A stretch of 64,000 nt of DNA from Longispora fulva. Lineage in GTDB: Bacteria > Actinomycetota > Actinomycetes > Mycobacteriales > Micromonosporaceae. The position numbers were made by a program, and so were the translations under genes. Of this stretch, positions 43,329 to 50,548 are shown in pieces. The DNA is taken from assembly GCF_015751905.1 (NCBI RefSeq), contig NZ_JADOUF010000001.1, positions 1,240,001 through 1,304,000 of the forward strand. The letters run 5' to 3'. The notes under the pieces were generated by a model. The model saw nothing but the letters and a program-made list of their open reading frames with translations, ran no database searches and was not told the DNA's origin. Position 1 is the stretch's first letter, and each line of letters starts with the position of its first letter.

Positions 43329-44647
43329 AGCGCCGTCCCCGCGCCGCCCGGCCGCAGGTGCACCTGCAGACCGCCGGCCGGCTCGTCGCCCTCCGGGTCC
43401 GGCTCACCGTGCTGCTGCTCGTCCTCAACGTCGCCGGGCTCGCCGGGATGGGCGCGGTCGCCCTCGTCGTGGACAGCGAACAGCGCAGCGAGGTGGCCAC
43501 CGCCGAGCTGCGCCGGGTCGCCGGCACCGCCGTCGCGCTGCTGTCCTACGACTCCGGGGCGCTGCGCCTGGACAACCTGTTCACCGACCCCACGGCCCAG
43601 GGTTCCACCGCCGTGTACGTGTTCGAGGCCAGCCGTACCGATGTGAACCTGGTCTTCGCGCACCCCTCCGGGCGGCTGACCATGCCGACCCACGCGCTGC
43701 TCGACCCGGCCCGCGACGTGTGGCGGTCGGGCACCCAGGTGTCCGCGACCGCCACCGACGCCAGCGGGCACGGGGTGCAGCTGCTCGCCGTGCCGTTCGC
43801 GCACGGCGTGACCGGGGCCGTCGCCGGCACCGTGGTCGCGATCGCCGACCCCCGTCCCGGTCAGCTCGCCCACCAGCGGCTCGCCGTGGCGCTGGTCGTC
43901 GGCGGCGCGATCTTCATGACCCTCGCCGGGGCCGGCGGCTACCTGCTGGCCCGGCGGGGCACCCGGCCGGCGGTCGAGGCGGTCGGCCAGCAGGAGCACT
44001 TCCTCGCCGACGCCGCGCACGAGCTGCGCACCCCGCTGACCGTGATGCGCGCCCTGTCGGAGGCGGCGCTGAAGAACCCGGAGCAGCAGTCCGACGCGCT
44101 GCGCCAGGTGCTGCGGTCCACCGAGCGGCTCACCGACTCCGTGGAGGCGCTGCTCACCCGGGCCCGGGTGGTGGCCGGCCTGCGGGCCCTGGAGCGCCAG
44201 CCGTTCCGGCTCGACCAGCTCGCCGAGGAGGCGGTCGCCGAGGCCGTGCCCGCTCCGCACACCGTGACCGTCGAGGTGGAGCCCACCGTGCTCTACGGCG
44301 ACCCGGCCCTGGTCCGGATCGCCATCCAGAACCTGGCCCGCAACGCCGTCCGGCACGGCCGGGTCGGGTCCGAGCCGGCCAGGATCCACCTCGTCGTCAC
44401 CGAGGCCACGGTGAAGGTCGAGGACAGCGGCACCGGCGTGCCCGACTGGGCGCTGGACGCCCGCACCCGGCGGTTCCGGACCGGCGCGACCGACGGCATC
44501 GGGCTGGGGCTGGCCATCGCGCAGTGGGTGGCCGAGCTGCACGGCGGCACGCTGAGGCTCAAGTCCCGACCGGGTGGCGGCACCAGCGCGGTGCTCAGTC
44601 TGCCGGACCGCCCGCCCGTGCGGCCTTCCCGCCGTTGGGGGCGATGA
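43325..44647 (+). CDS. Membrane sensor histidine kinase
   Basis: A 440-residue kinase. Two helices (about 25-50 and 186-208) flank an exported sensor of some 135 residues with no recognised fold. The phospho-accepting His232 lies in DAAHELRTPLT, followed by the dimerisation helix and the ATP-binding domain with N box NLARNAVRHG, G1 VEDSGTGVP and G2 DGIGLGLAIA. It forms a pair with the response regulator just upstream; the signal is unknown. Its last 53 bp overlap the 3' end of the convergent lipoprotein gene. Confidence 0.93.
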   Translation: MKRRPRAARPQVHLQTAGRLVALRVRLTVLLLVLNVAGLAGMGAVALVVDSEQRSEVATAELRRVAGTAVALLSYDSGALRLDNLFTDPTAQGSTAVYVFEASRTDVNLVFAHPSGRLTMPTHALLDPARDVWRSGTQVSATATDASGHGVQLLAVPFAHGVTGAVAGTVVAIADPRPGQLAHQRLAVALVVGGAIFMTLAGAGGYLLARRGTRPAVEAVGQQEHFLADAAHELRTPLTVMRALSEAALKNPEQQSDALRQVLRSTERLTDSVEALLTRARVVAGLRALERQPFRLDQLAEEAVAEAVPAPHTVTVEVEPTVLYGDPALVRIAIQNLARNAVRHGRVGSEPARIHLVVTEATVKVEDSGTGVPDWALDARTRRFRTGATDGIGLGLAIAQWVAELHGGTLRLKSRPGGGTSAVLSLPDRPPVRPSRRWGR

Positions 44648-45110
44648 CCCACCAGCCCTGGGCGTGGTCCTGGCCGTTGGTGTCCCCGGGCATCCGGTCC
44701 CCGGCGAAGCCGTACAACGGCCAGCCGCCCAGGGTCAGCTGCACCGTGCCGTCCGCGCGGGCCAGGTTGCCGACGAGCTGGCGGTCGATGCCCACCACCC
44801 GCAGCTCGCCGTGCACGAGGACCGGCAGCCACCGGGCCGTGCACTCGTCCACGCAGTTCGACCGGGGCGGGGCGGAGCTGTCGCCGTCGAAGCGGTACAG
44901 CACGTACCCCTGGCCGTCGATCACGATCGGCCCGAGCACCCGCGAGTCGACAGCGAACAGGCCGGGGTCGGCCAGTCGGCCGGGGCTGGGCCCGGGGGAG
45001 GCGGTCACCGGCGACTCGGGGCCGGCGGTGCAGCCGGCCAGGGCGACCGCCAGGGCCACCGGGCCGAGGAGCCTGCGCCAGGGTGTCACCCACCCAGTAT
45101 CGGGCCTCAT
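44595..45110 (-). CDS. Secreted-repeat (Lipoprotein_15-like) lipoprotein
   Basis: A 171-residue lipoprotein. The N-terminal hydrophobic segment ends in a lipobox LAGC at about residues 23-26. The mature part shows the two diagnostic repeats of this secreted-repeat family: YVLYRFDGDSSAPPRSNCVDECTARWLPVLV and a second copy with LGGWPLYGFAGDRMPGDTNGQ, ending QGWWVIAPNG. Function of the family is unknown; some members are discussed in connection with electron transfer. It is convergent with the kinase gene and lies next to an ABC-type binding protein gene facing away. Confidence 0.88.
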   Translation of the reverse strand: MRPDTGWVTPWRRLLGPVALAVALAGCTAGPESPVTASPGPSPGRLADPGLFAVDSRVLGPIVIDGQGYVLYRFDGDSSAPPRSNCVDECTARWLPVLVHGELRVVGIDRQLVGNLARADGTVQLTLGGWPLYGFAGDRMPGDTNGQDHAQGWWVIAPNGGKAARAGGPAD

Positions 45111-45177
45111 GAAATCCTCACCATCGCCGGACCACACTGTGAGTCAGACCACCGACACAGGGTAGGGGAGGGCGGGC

Positions 45178-46308
45178 ATGCGCTGGTTCGGCGTCACGGC
45201 TCTGCTGGTCCCCGCCCTGGTCACCGCCGGGTGCGTGACCTCGGCCGAACCGCAGCCGACCCCGTGCGGCAAGCGGATCGGGGTGTTCGGGCCGCTGTCG
45301 GGGGTGTCGGCGAACCTGGGGCGCAACGTGCGCGAGGGCGTGGAGCTGGCGGTCGAACAGTACAACGCGGCACACCGCACCTGTTCCGTCGAGATGGCCA
45401 CCTTCGACTCCCAGGGCGACCCGAAACAGGCGCCGGCCCTCGCCCAGCGGGTGGTCGCCGACCCGCAGCTCGTCGGCGTCGTCGGGCCGGTGTTCTCCGG
45501 CGAGTCCCAGGCCGCCGTGCCGCTGCTCAACCAGGGTCAGGTCGTGACGATCTCCACCTCGGCGACCGAGACGAGCCTGACCAGCCACGGCTGGACGACG
45601 TTCCACCGGCTGCTCGGCAACGACGCCCAGCAGGGGCCGGCTCTCGGCCGGTACATCGAGAAGGTGCTCCACGCGGAGAAGGTGTTCGTCATCGACGACA
45701 CCGGCGCGTACGGCCACGGCCTCGCCGCCCAGGTCATCGAGGCGCTCGGCCACCGCGTGGTCCGCAGCGCGACGGTGCGCTCCAAGCAGCTGGACTTCTC
45801 CGAGGTCGTCGCCCAGATCGTGGCGGCGAAACCGGACACGATCTTCTACGGCGGCTACTACGACGAGGCCGGCGGCCTGCTCCGCCAGGCCCGCGACGCC
45901 GGCGTCACCGCGGCGTTCGTGGCCGGCGACGGGGTCAAGGACGAGGGCTTCCTGACCCGGGCCGGCCAGGCGGCGGCGGAGGGCGCGGTCATCACGTGCC
46001 CGTGCCACCCGCCGGAGACGGCCGGCGGCCAGTTCTTCGCCCAGTACCAGGAGCGGTTCGGCCGCCGACCGGTGACCTACAGCGCCGAGGCGTACGACGC
46101 CGCGAACATCTTCCTGCACGGCCTCGACGCCGGCCGCGCCACCCGCCCCGACATGGTCGCGTACGTCAACGCCTACTCGGGGACGGGCGTCACCGGCGCC
46201 ATCCGGTTCACCGAGACCGGCGAACTCGTCGGTTCGGCCGGCAAGGTCTGGGCCTACCGGGTCCACGCGGGGGCCATCGTGACCGACCGTCTCATTCCCG
46301 AAGCCTGA
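45178..46308 (+). CDS. LivK-like branched-chain amino-acid-type substrate-binding lipoprotein
   Basis: A 376-residue lipoprotein with lipobox TAGC (residues 16-19) and the type I periplasmic-binding fold of the Leu/Ile/Val receptor family: IGVFGPLSGVSANLGRNVREGVELAVEQYN, VVGVVGPVFSGES, STSATETSLT and FVIDDTGAYGHGLA. No permease or ATPase genes are next to it, so it is an orphan receptor. It may serve a distant transporter or act as an extracellular sensor. A GGGGAGG site precedes ATG 45178. The following gene is 15 bp downstream and probably co-transcribed. Confidence 0.88.
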   Translation: MRWFGVTALLVPALVTAGCVTSAEPQPTPCGKRIGVFGPLSGVSANLGRNVREGVELAVEQYNAAHRTCSVEMATFDSQGDPKQAPALAQRVVADPQLVGVVGPVFSGESQAAVPLLNQGQVVTISTSATETSLTSHGWTTFHRLLGNDAQQGPALGRYIEKVLHAEKVFVIDDTGAYGHGLAAQVIEALGHRVVRSATVRSKQLDFSEVVAQIVAAKPDTIFYGGYYDEAGGLLRQARDAGVTAAFVAGDGVKDEGFLTRAGQAAAEGAVITCPCHPPETAGGQFFAQYQERFGRRPVTYSAEAYDAANIFLHGLDAGRATRPDMVAYVNAYSGTGVTGAIRFTETGELVGSAGKVWAYRVHAGAIVTDRLIPEA

Positions 46309-46323
46309 CCCCGGAGGCAGACG

Positions 46324-47007
46324 ATGACCGCTTCACTGACCCTGCACAGCACGCTGATCCGGCGTGGGGATCCGGCGACCGACTCCCTCCGCCGGGCGCT
46401 CGCCGAGGTGCCGACCGGAGAGTACGCGCTGCTGGAGGCCGCCATCGCCTGGCGCAACTTCCGGCCGGCCCAGACCCGGCCGTCCCGCCGGGGCGGGGCG
46501 CGTGCCCAGACCCCGCCCACCGGGCCGCGGTACCTGCCGCTGGCGGAGGTGGACGACGAGCAGGTGGCGGCCAGGCTGTGCCGGCTGCTGTCCGAGCTGG
46601 CCTGGGCCGTGGTGACCCGGCCGGAACCCGAGCCGGGCAGTACCCGGCGGCGGCTGCGGGTGGAGGTGCCGGCGCCGGTGTACCACCTGGTGGTCCGGGC
46701 GCTCAGCGGTGCGCTCCGGCACGCCCGCCGGGAGCTGGACGCGGACGTGGCCGGTTCCGGGGCCGGGGTCGCGGCGGCCACCTGGCGGATGGGCCTGCTG
46801 ATCGGTGGCCTCGGCCCGAGCCGGGACGCGATCTGCCTGCGCACGGGCGCCTCGGGCACGGCCGACCTGCTGGTCAGCGCCGCTGCGGTGCTCGGGGTGT
46901 CGGCGACGGTCGACGAGGAGCGCGGCGGCCCGGCCGTACTCGTCTGCCAGGCCGGCGACGTGCGCCGCCTGCTCAACGCCGCCGTGACCCCGGCTCTGGT
47001 GCGCTGA
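46324..47007 (+). CDS. Unknown protein with possible WhiA-like homing-endonuclease-fold region
   Basis: A 227-residue soluble protein with a GGAGG site and no signal peptide. I do not recognise it with certainty. The C-terminal half (about 150-225), with ATWRMGLLIGGLG, TADLLVSAAAVLGVSATVDEE and VCQAGDVRRLLNA, follows the order of hydrophobic and turn positions in the LAGLIDADG-like N-terminal domain of the sporulation regulator WhiA (a WRGAFLAHGSL-type segment, then a LGI segment, then a D..G.LL segment). WhiA's C-terminal DNA-binding helix-turn-helix is absent. It lies downstream of the orphan receptor lipoprotein. The assignment is a guess from pattern alone. Confidence 0.5.
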   Translation: MTASLTLHSTLIRRGDPATDSLRRALAEVPTGEYALLEAAIAWRNFRPAQTRPSRRGGARAQTPPTGPRYLPLAEVDDEQVAARLCRLLSELAWAVVTRPEPEPGSTRRRLRVEVPAPVYHLVVRALSGALRHARRELDADVAGSGAGVAAATWRMGLLIGGLGPSRDAICLRTGASGTADLLVSAAAVLGVSATVDEERGGPAVLVCQAGDVRRLLNAAVTPALVR

Positions 47008-47077
47008 CCAGCACGAACATCCGCCCCGTTCGCCGCATCCTCTCTCGCGGCGGACGGGGCGGAGTCATGTCCGGCCC

Positions 47078-47107
47078 TTTACATGTGACCATTTGGTCAC
47101 CTATCCT
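47078..47107 (+). promoter_or_regulatory. Promoter with ArsR-type operator between -35 and -10
   Basis: TTTACA (47078-47083) and TATCCT (47102-47107) are 18 bp apart, and the spacer holds the perfect inverted repeat GTGACC (47085-47090)/GGTCAC (47095-47100). Transcription should start at about 47114, which is the GTG start codon of the ArsR gene, so the message is likely leaderless and autorepressed. Confidence 0.7.
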
Positions 47108-47113
47108 GGGGGC

Positions 47114-47434
47114 GTGACCGACGACGACCGCGTGTTTAAGGCCCTGGCGGACCCGACCCGCCGCGGCCTGCTCGACCGGTTGTTCGCCCGGGACGGCCAG
47201 ACGCTCACCGAGCTGGAGGCCGAGCTGGAGATGACCCGGTTCGGCGTCATGAAACACCTGCGGGTCCTCGAGGACGCGGGCCTGGTGATCGCCCGGAAGT
47301 CCGGCCGGGAGAAATTGCACTTCCTCAACGCTGTGCCGATCCGGCTGATCCACGACCGGTGGATCGACAAGTACACCGAGCGGCGGGTGTCCGCGCTCGT
47401 CGAGCTCAAAACCGAACTGGAGCAGGGACAATGA
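47114..47434 (+). CDS. ArsR family transcriptional repressor
   Basis: A 106-residue winged helix regulator. VFKALADPTRRGLLDRLF opens the domain, and LTELEAELEMTRFGVMKHLRVLEDAGLV (about 32-60) is the helix-turn-helix. It has no metal-binding CxC and belongs to the branch paired with SRPBCC proteins. GTG 47114 is preferred: it sits at the predicted transcription start and the family begins there. It overlaps the SRPBCC gene by four bases. Confidence 0.9.
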   Translation: MTDDDRVFKALADPTRRGLLDRLFARDGQTLTELEAELEMTRFGVMKHLRVLEDAGLVIARKSGREKLHFLNAVPIRLIHDRWIDKYTERRVSALVELKTELEQGQ

Positions 47435-47934
47435 CAACCGTGGAAGAAAAGACCATCCAGGTGTACCGGGTGTACATCAACGCGACGCCCCAGGCGGTCT
47501 GGGACGCGATCACGAAGCCGGAGTTCACCGAGAGGTTCGGCTACGGCGGCCGGGCCGACTACGACCTGCGCCCCGGCGGCGCCTACCGGGGCTTCGCGAG
47601 CCCCGAGATGATCGCGGGCGGCTCGCCGGAGCTGGCCGTCGACGGCGAGGTGATCGAGTCCGACCCGCCGAGGCGACTCGTGCAGACCTGGCGGATGCTC
47701 ATGGACGAAGGCATGATCGCCGAGGGTTTCACCCGGCTGACCTACGAGATCAAGCCCCGCCAGGGCGGCGTCACGGCGCTGACGGTCACCCACGATCTCA
47801 CCGGTGCGCCGAAGCTGCAGTCGCTGCTGGCCGGCGAGTGGGACGAGACCGGTGCCGGCGGCGGCTGGCCGTGGGTGCTCAGCAGCCTGAAGACGCTGCT
47901 GGAGACGGGTGACACGCTGAACTGGCCGGGCTGA
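47431..47934 (+). CDS. SRPBCC/AHSA1-type ligand-binding protein
   Basis: A 167-residue protein of the START/Bet v1-like AHSA1 family. The YRVYINATPQAVWDAITKPEFTERFGYGG opening, DYDLRPGGAYRGF and the VLSSLKTLLETG C-terminal helix are typical. Its fold makes a hydrophobic cavity; the ligand is unknown. Coupled to the ArsR gene through ATGA at 47431-47434, a pairing common in actinobacteria, where the pair is thought to sense and bind one small molecule. Confidence 0.9.
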   Translation: MTTVEEKTIQVYRVYINATPQAVWDAITKPEFTERFGYGGRADYDLRPGGAYRGFASPEMIAGGSPELAVDGEVIESDPPRRLVQTWRMLMDEGMIAEGFTRLTYEIKPRQGGVTALTVTHDLTGAPKLQSLLAGEWDETGAGGGWPWVLSSLKTLLETGDTLNWPG

Positions 47935-47942
47935 GCCCTGAC

Positions 47943-47970
47943 GGCGTGACCGGCGCCGACCGGTCACGCC
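47943..47970. terminator. Hairpin terminator after the ArsR/SRPBCC operon
   Basis: A perfect 11-bp inverted repeat (47943-47953 with 47960-47970) starting 9 bp after the SRPBCC stop. Confidence 0.65.
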
Positions 47971-48112
47971 TGATCCCGTACCACAAAGGCTCAAGATCCT
48001 CATTCACTATGTTTGGGCGAATTTTCCCCGGGTATCTGTGCGGTGAACGACGACAGGGCGACCCCGTTGGTGGAAAACCGGCGGAGGGCCCCACGCGAGA
48101 GTCGGTAGTCCC

Positions 48113-48775
48113 ATGCACAGCAAGCGGATCATGACCCTGCTCGCCACCCCAGTTCTGATCGCGACGGCGGTGTTCGCCGCGAGTACCCCGGCCTTCGCGA
48201 CCTGCGCCAACCTCGACGGTGCGAACGGCGCGGCGGGCACGGCGAGTAACCCGGCAGGCCAGGCCGGCGGTGTCGGCGGCAATGCGGTCGTCGGCTGTCC
48301 CGGTGGGGCTGGTGGAACCGGCGGTGCCGGCTACGGTGGCGGAGCTGGGGGAGCTGGCGGTGCCGGCGGAACCGGCGATGTCGGCGGTGTCGGCGGCAAG
48401 GGCGGCGTGAGCGGTCCCACGGCCGGTACCGGCGGCGCGGGCGGCGCCGGCGGCACCAGCCGGATCGGCGCCGGTGCCGCGGGTGGGATCGGTGGCTACG
48501 GCGCTGCCGGTGGCGCCGGTGGACGCGGCGGCACGTCGAACATGGCCAACGGCGGCCTCGGCGGTGTCGGCGGCAACGGCCGCCCGGCCAACGGACCCGG
48601 TGGTGCCGGCGGCGCTGGCGGCCTCGCCGTCCTGGCGACCGGCGGCGACGGCGGCTCCGGTGGCCGGGCCTGTGGTGCCGGCGCCAACGGCATGGGCGGA
48701 CTCGGCGGGACCGGATTCCTCGGCAACGGCACGGCCGGTCCGAACGGCGTCACCAACACAGGTAGCTGCCTGTAA
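48113..48775 (+). CDS. Secreted glycine-rich repeat protein (PGRS-like composition)
   Basis: A 220-residue exported protein. A signal peptide (about 1-29, ending TPAFA) is followed by some 190 residues dominated by GGAGG, GGVGG and GGTGG units with alanine, resembling the PGRS region of mycobacterial PE_PGRS proteins but without a PE domain. Four cysteines (two near the start of the mature part and two near the end) could close the chain. Function unknown; a surface or matrix protein is likely. ATG 48113 has a poor ribosome site; ATG 48131 is an alternative. It stands alone. Confidence 0.8.
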   Translation: MHSKRIMTLLATPVLIATAVFAASTPAFATCANLDGANGAAGTASNPAGQAGGVGGNAVVGCPGGAGGTGGAGYGGGAGGAGGAGGTGDVGGVGGKGGVSGPTAGTGGAGGAGGTSRIGAGAAGGIGGYGAAGGAGGRGGTSNMANGGLGGVGGNGRPANGPGGAGGAGGLAVLATGGDGGSGGRACGAGANGMGGLGGTGFLGNGTAGPNGVTNTGSCL

Positions 48776-48781
48776 AACGAC

Positions 48782-48834
48782 GTGGCGCGGACGGGGCCGC
48801 CCGGGTGGCAGCCGGGCGGCGCCGTCCGCGCCAC
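48782..48834. terminator. Large hairpin terminator
   Basis: Perfect 13-bp outer arms (48782-48794 with 48822-48834) plus an inner CCGCCCGG/CCGGGCGG pairing, directly after the glycine-rich gene. Confidence 0.7.
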
Positions 48835-48935
48835 CGAGCCGTGCCAAGCCGAACGATGCCGAGCCGAGCCCGGCGGTGCCGAACCGGGCGGAGCAGCCCT
48901 CGTCGCCGAGCCGAGCCGGCGATCCGGCCCCGGGC
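48835..48935. repeat. Degenerate GCCGA pentamer repeats
   Basis: About 100 bp with six exact GCCGA units and variants (GCCGT, GCCAA, ACCGG), between the hairpin and the stop of the GntR gene. Non-coding in any frame I can support. It looks like a decayed short tandem repeat. Confidence 0.45.
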
Positions 48936-48951
48936 ACCGCCAGGTCTCGGG

Positions 48952-49308
48952 CTAGTCCCGCAACGCCGCCGCCACGAGCCGCAACGCCTCGCGCGGATCG
49001 ACCCCGAGCCGGCGGACGAGGGCGGCGAGCGACGCGGCCTCCTGTTGCACCCGGCGCTGCGCGGCGTCCCCGAACGCCGTCACGAAGGTCCCGTTGCGCC
49101 CCCGGGTCTCCAGCACGCCGTCCTGTTCGAGTTCCCGGTAGGCGCGCGCGACAGTGTTCGGCGCGATGCCGAGCTCCTCGGCGAGGACCCGGATGGTCGG
49201 CAGCCGGGTGCCCACAGCGAGCGCGCCGGTGCGCACCTGGTCGAGGATCTGGGTCCGCAGCTGCTCGAACGGTGGCACGGCCCCTGCCGGGTCGACGGTG
49301 ACGATCAT
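48952..49308 (-). CDS. GntR family regulator (YtrA-like, short)
   Basis: A 118-residue regulator. The N-terminal winged helix (about 10-75) shows PPFEQLRTQILDQVRTGALAVGTRLPTIRVLAEELGIAPNTVARAYRELE, with a short C-terminal helical dimerisation tail instead of a full effector domain, as in the YtrA subfamily. YtrA proteins usually control a neighbouring ABC transporter, but none is adjacent here. It may control the secreted-protein gene upstream on the same strand (inference). Confidence 0.9.
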   Translation of the reverse strand: MIVTVDPAGAVPPFEQLRTQILDQVRTGALAVGTRLPTIRVLAEELGIAPNTVARAYRELEQDGVLETRGRNGTFVTAFGDAAQRRVQQEAASLAALVRRLGVDPREALRLVAAALRD

Positions 49309-49375
49309 GCCTCATCGTGGCACACGGGACGGACCCGCGCCGGGTGTCGGGGCGCGGGTCCGCGTACCGGTCGGA

Positions 49376-49915
49376 TCAGTGGTAGATCATCAGGCTGACC
49401 CGGGAGGTGAGCATCTTCAGCCGGTCCAGCCCGGCGAGGCAGTTCTGCAGGTCGACGGCCGAGCCGACCTGCTGCTCGACCACGCTGCTGCCGGTGAACA
49501 GCCCGGCGATCACGGTGCCGGTGTAGGTCGTGACCAGTGTGCCGCCCGAGATCGACGCGGCGTGGGTGGCCTGGACCTTGGTGGTGGCTCCGGTGTTCCA
49601 GGTGATCGTGTAGGTGACGACGTAGGTCTGCAGGTTCATCTGGCACTGGTCGTTCAGCGTGCTGGTCACGTTGACCAGGCCGGACACCAGGTTCGGCACG
49701 GTCTGCGACACGCAGGGCTTGTATGTGGTCTTGTATGTCAGCGTGGTGGGCGCGAGGACCAGGGAGATCGGCGGGTTGAACGTCGTGACGTTGTTGCTCG
49801 GCGGGACGCAGTTCGCGTCGACGACCGAGGCGTGTGCCGGGCCGGCGAAAGCCACCAGGCTGCCGGTCAGGGCGAGCAGGGCGACGGCGGCGGCGCGGAC
49901 GAGACGGACCATCAT
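49376..49915 (-). CDS. Secreted protein of unknown function
   Basis: A 179-residue exported protein with a clear signal peptide (VRLVRAAAVALLALTGSLVAFAGPAHAS, about 1-30). The mature chain is rich in threonine, valine and beta-strand pattern (TLTYKTTYKPC, TYVVTYTITWNTGATTKV, TLVTTYTGTVIAG) and has four cysteines, so a disulphide-stabilised beta sandwich is likely. No family recognised. A GGAGG site lies 3 nt before ATG 49915 and 6 nt before ATG 49912; either could be used. Confidence 0.72.
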   Translation of the reverse strand: MMVRLVRAAAVALLALTGSLVAFAGPAHASVVDANCVPPSNNVTTFNPPISLVLAPTTLTYKTTYKPCVSQTVPNLVSGLVNVTSTLNDQCQMNLQTYVVTYTITWNTGATTKVQATHAASISGGTLVTTYTGTVIAGLFTGSSVVEQQVGSAVDLQNCLAGLDRLKMLTSRVSLMIYH

Positions 49916-50158
49916 GGTCCTCCGATCGGGGGGAGTCGGACGGGACATATTGATGCTGGACTATATGTGAAGGTTAAGATCAGGTGAAGCGTCTGTCCTT
50001 AAGAGACAGTGCCAACCGCGAGCGCCGAGCCGACCGGGGCGGACCGGTGTCGCCCGCCGCCCGTCGGGCGGATCCGTGTCGAGTCCCGCCCGCCGGCTCC
50101 GACCACCACGTGTGGAGCACGCCGCTCCCGTCACCGGAACCACCAAAGGGGTGCCACC

Positions 50159-50521
50159 GTGAAGTACATGCTGCTGATCAACAACAATCCCGCGACCATG
50201 GAGGCGATGTCCGAGGCCGAGCGCACCGCGCTGATGGGCGACGTCGACCAGTTGATCGCCGAGCTCACCGCCTCGGGGGAACTCGTCGGCGGCGAGGCGC
50301 TCGCCGACGGCTCGCACACAAGGACGGTGCGGGTCCGCGACGGCGTGCCCACGGTCACCGACGGCCCGTTCCTGGAGGCGAAGGAGTACCTCGCCGGCTA
50401 TCTGATCATCGAGGCCGAGAGTGTGGACCGGGCCGTGGAGATCGCCGCCCGGTGGCCCGACGCCCGGTACGGCGCGATGGAGGTTCGGCCGATCATGGAC
50501 TCGGTCGGCCTGGAGATGTGA
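50159..50521 (+). CDS. YciI/DGPF domain protein
   Basis: A 120-residue protein of the YCII-related, DGPF type. The name-giving motif is visible in VTDGPFLEAKEYLAGYLIIE (about residues 63-82), after MLLINNNPATMEAMSEAERTALM. The GTG at 50159 follows an AAGGGG site. Proteins of this family are genetically linked to ECF42 sigma factors, and such a sigma factor lies convergent 28 bp downstream. Their biochemical role is not established. Confidence 0.92.
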   Translation: MKYMLLINNNPATMEAMSEAERTALMGDVDQLIAELTASGELVGGEALADGSHTRTVRVRDGVPTVTDGPFLEAKEYLAGYLIIEAESVDRAVEIAARWPDARYGAMEVRPIMDSVGLEM

Positions 50522-50548
50522 GCGCTCCGGCCGCGCGGCCCGCCGTCC

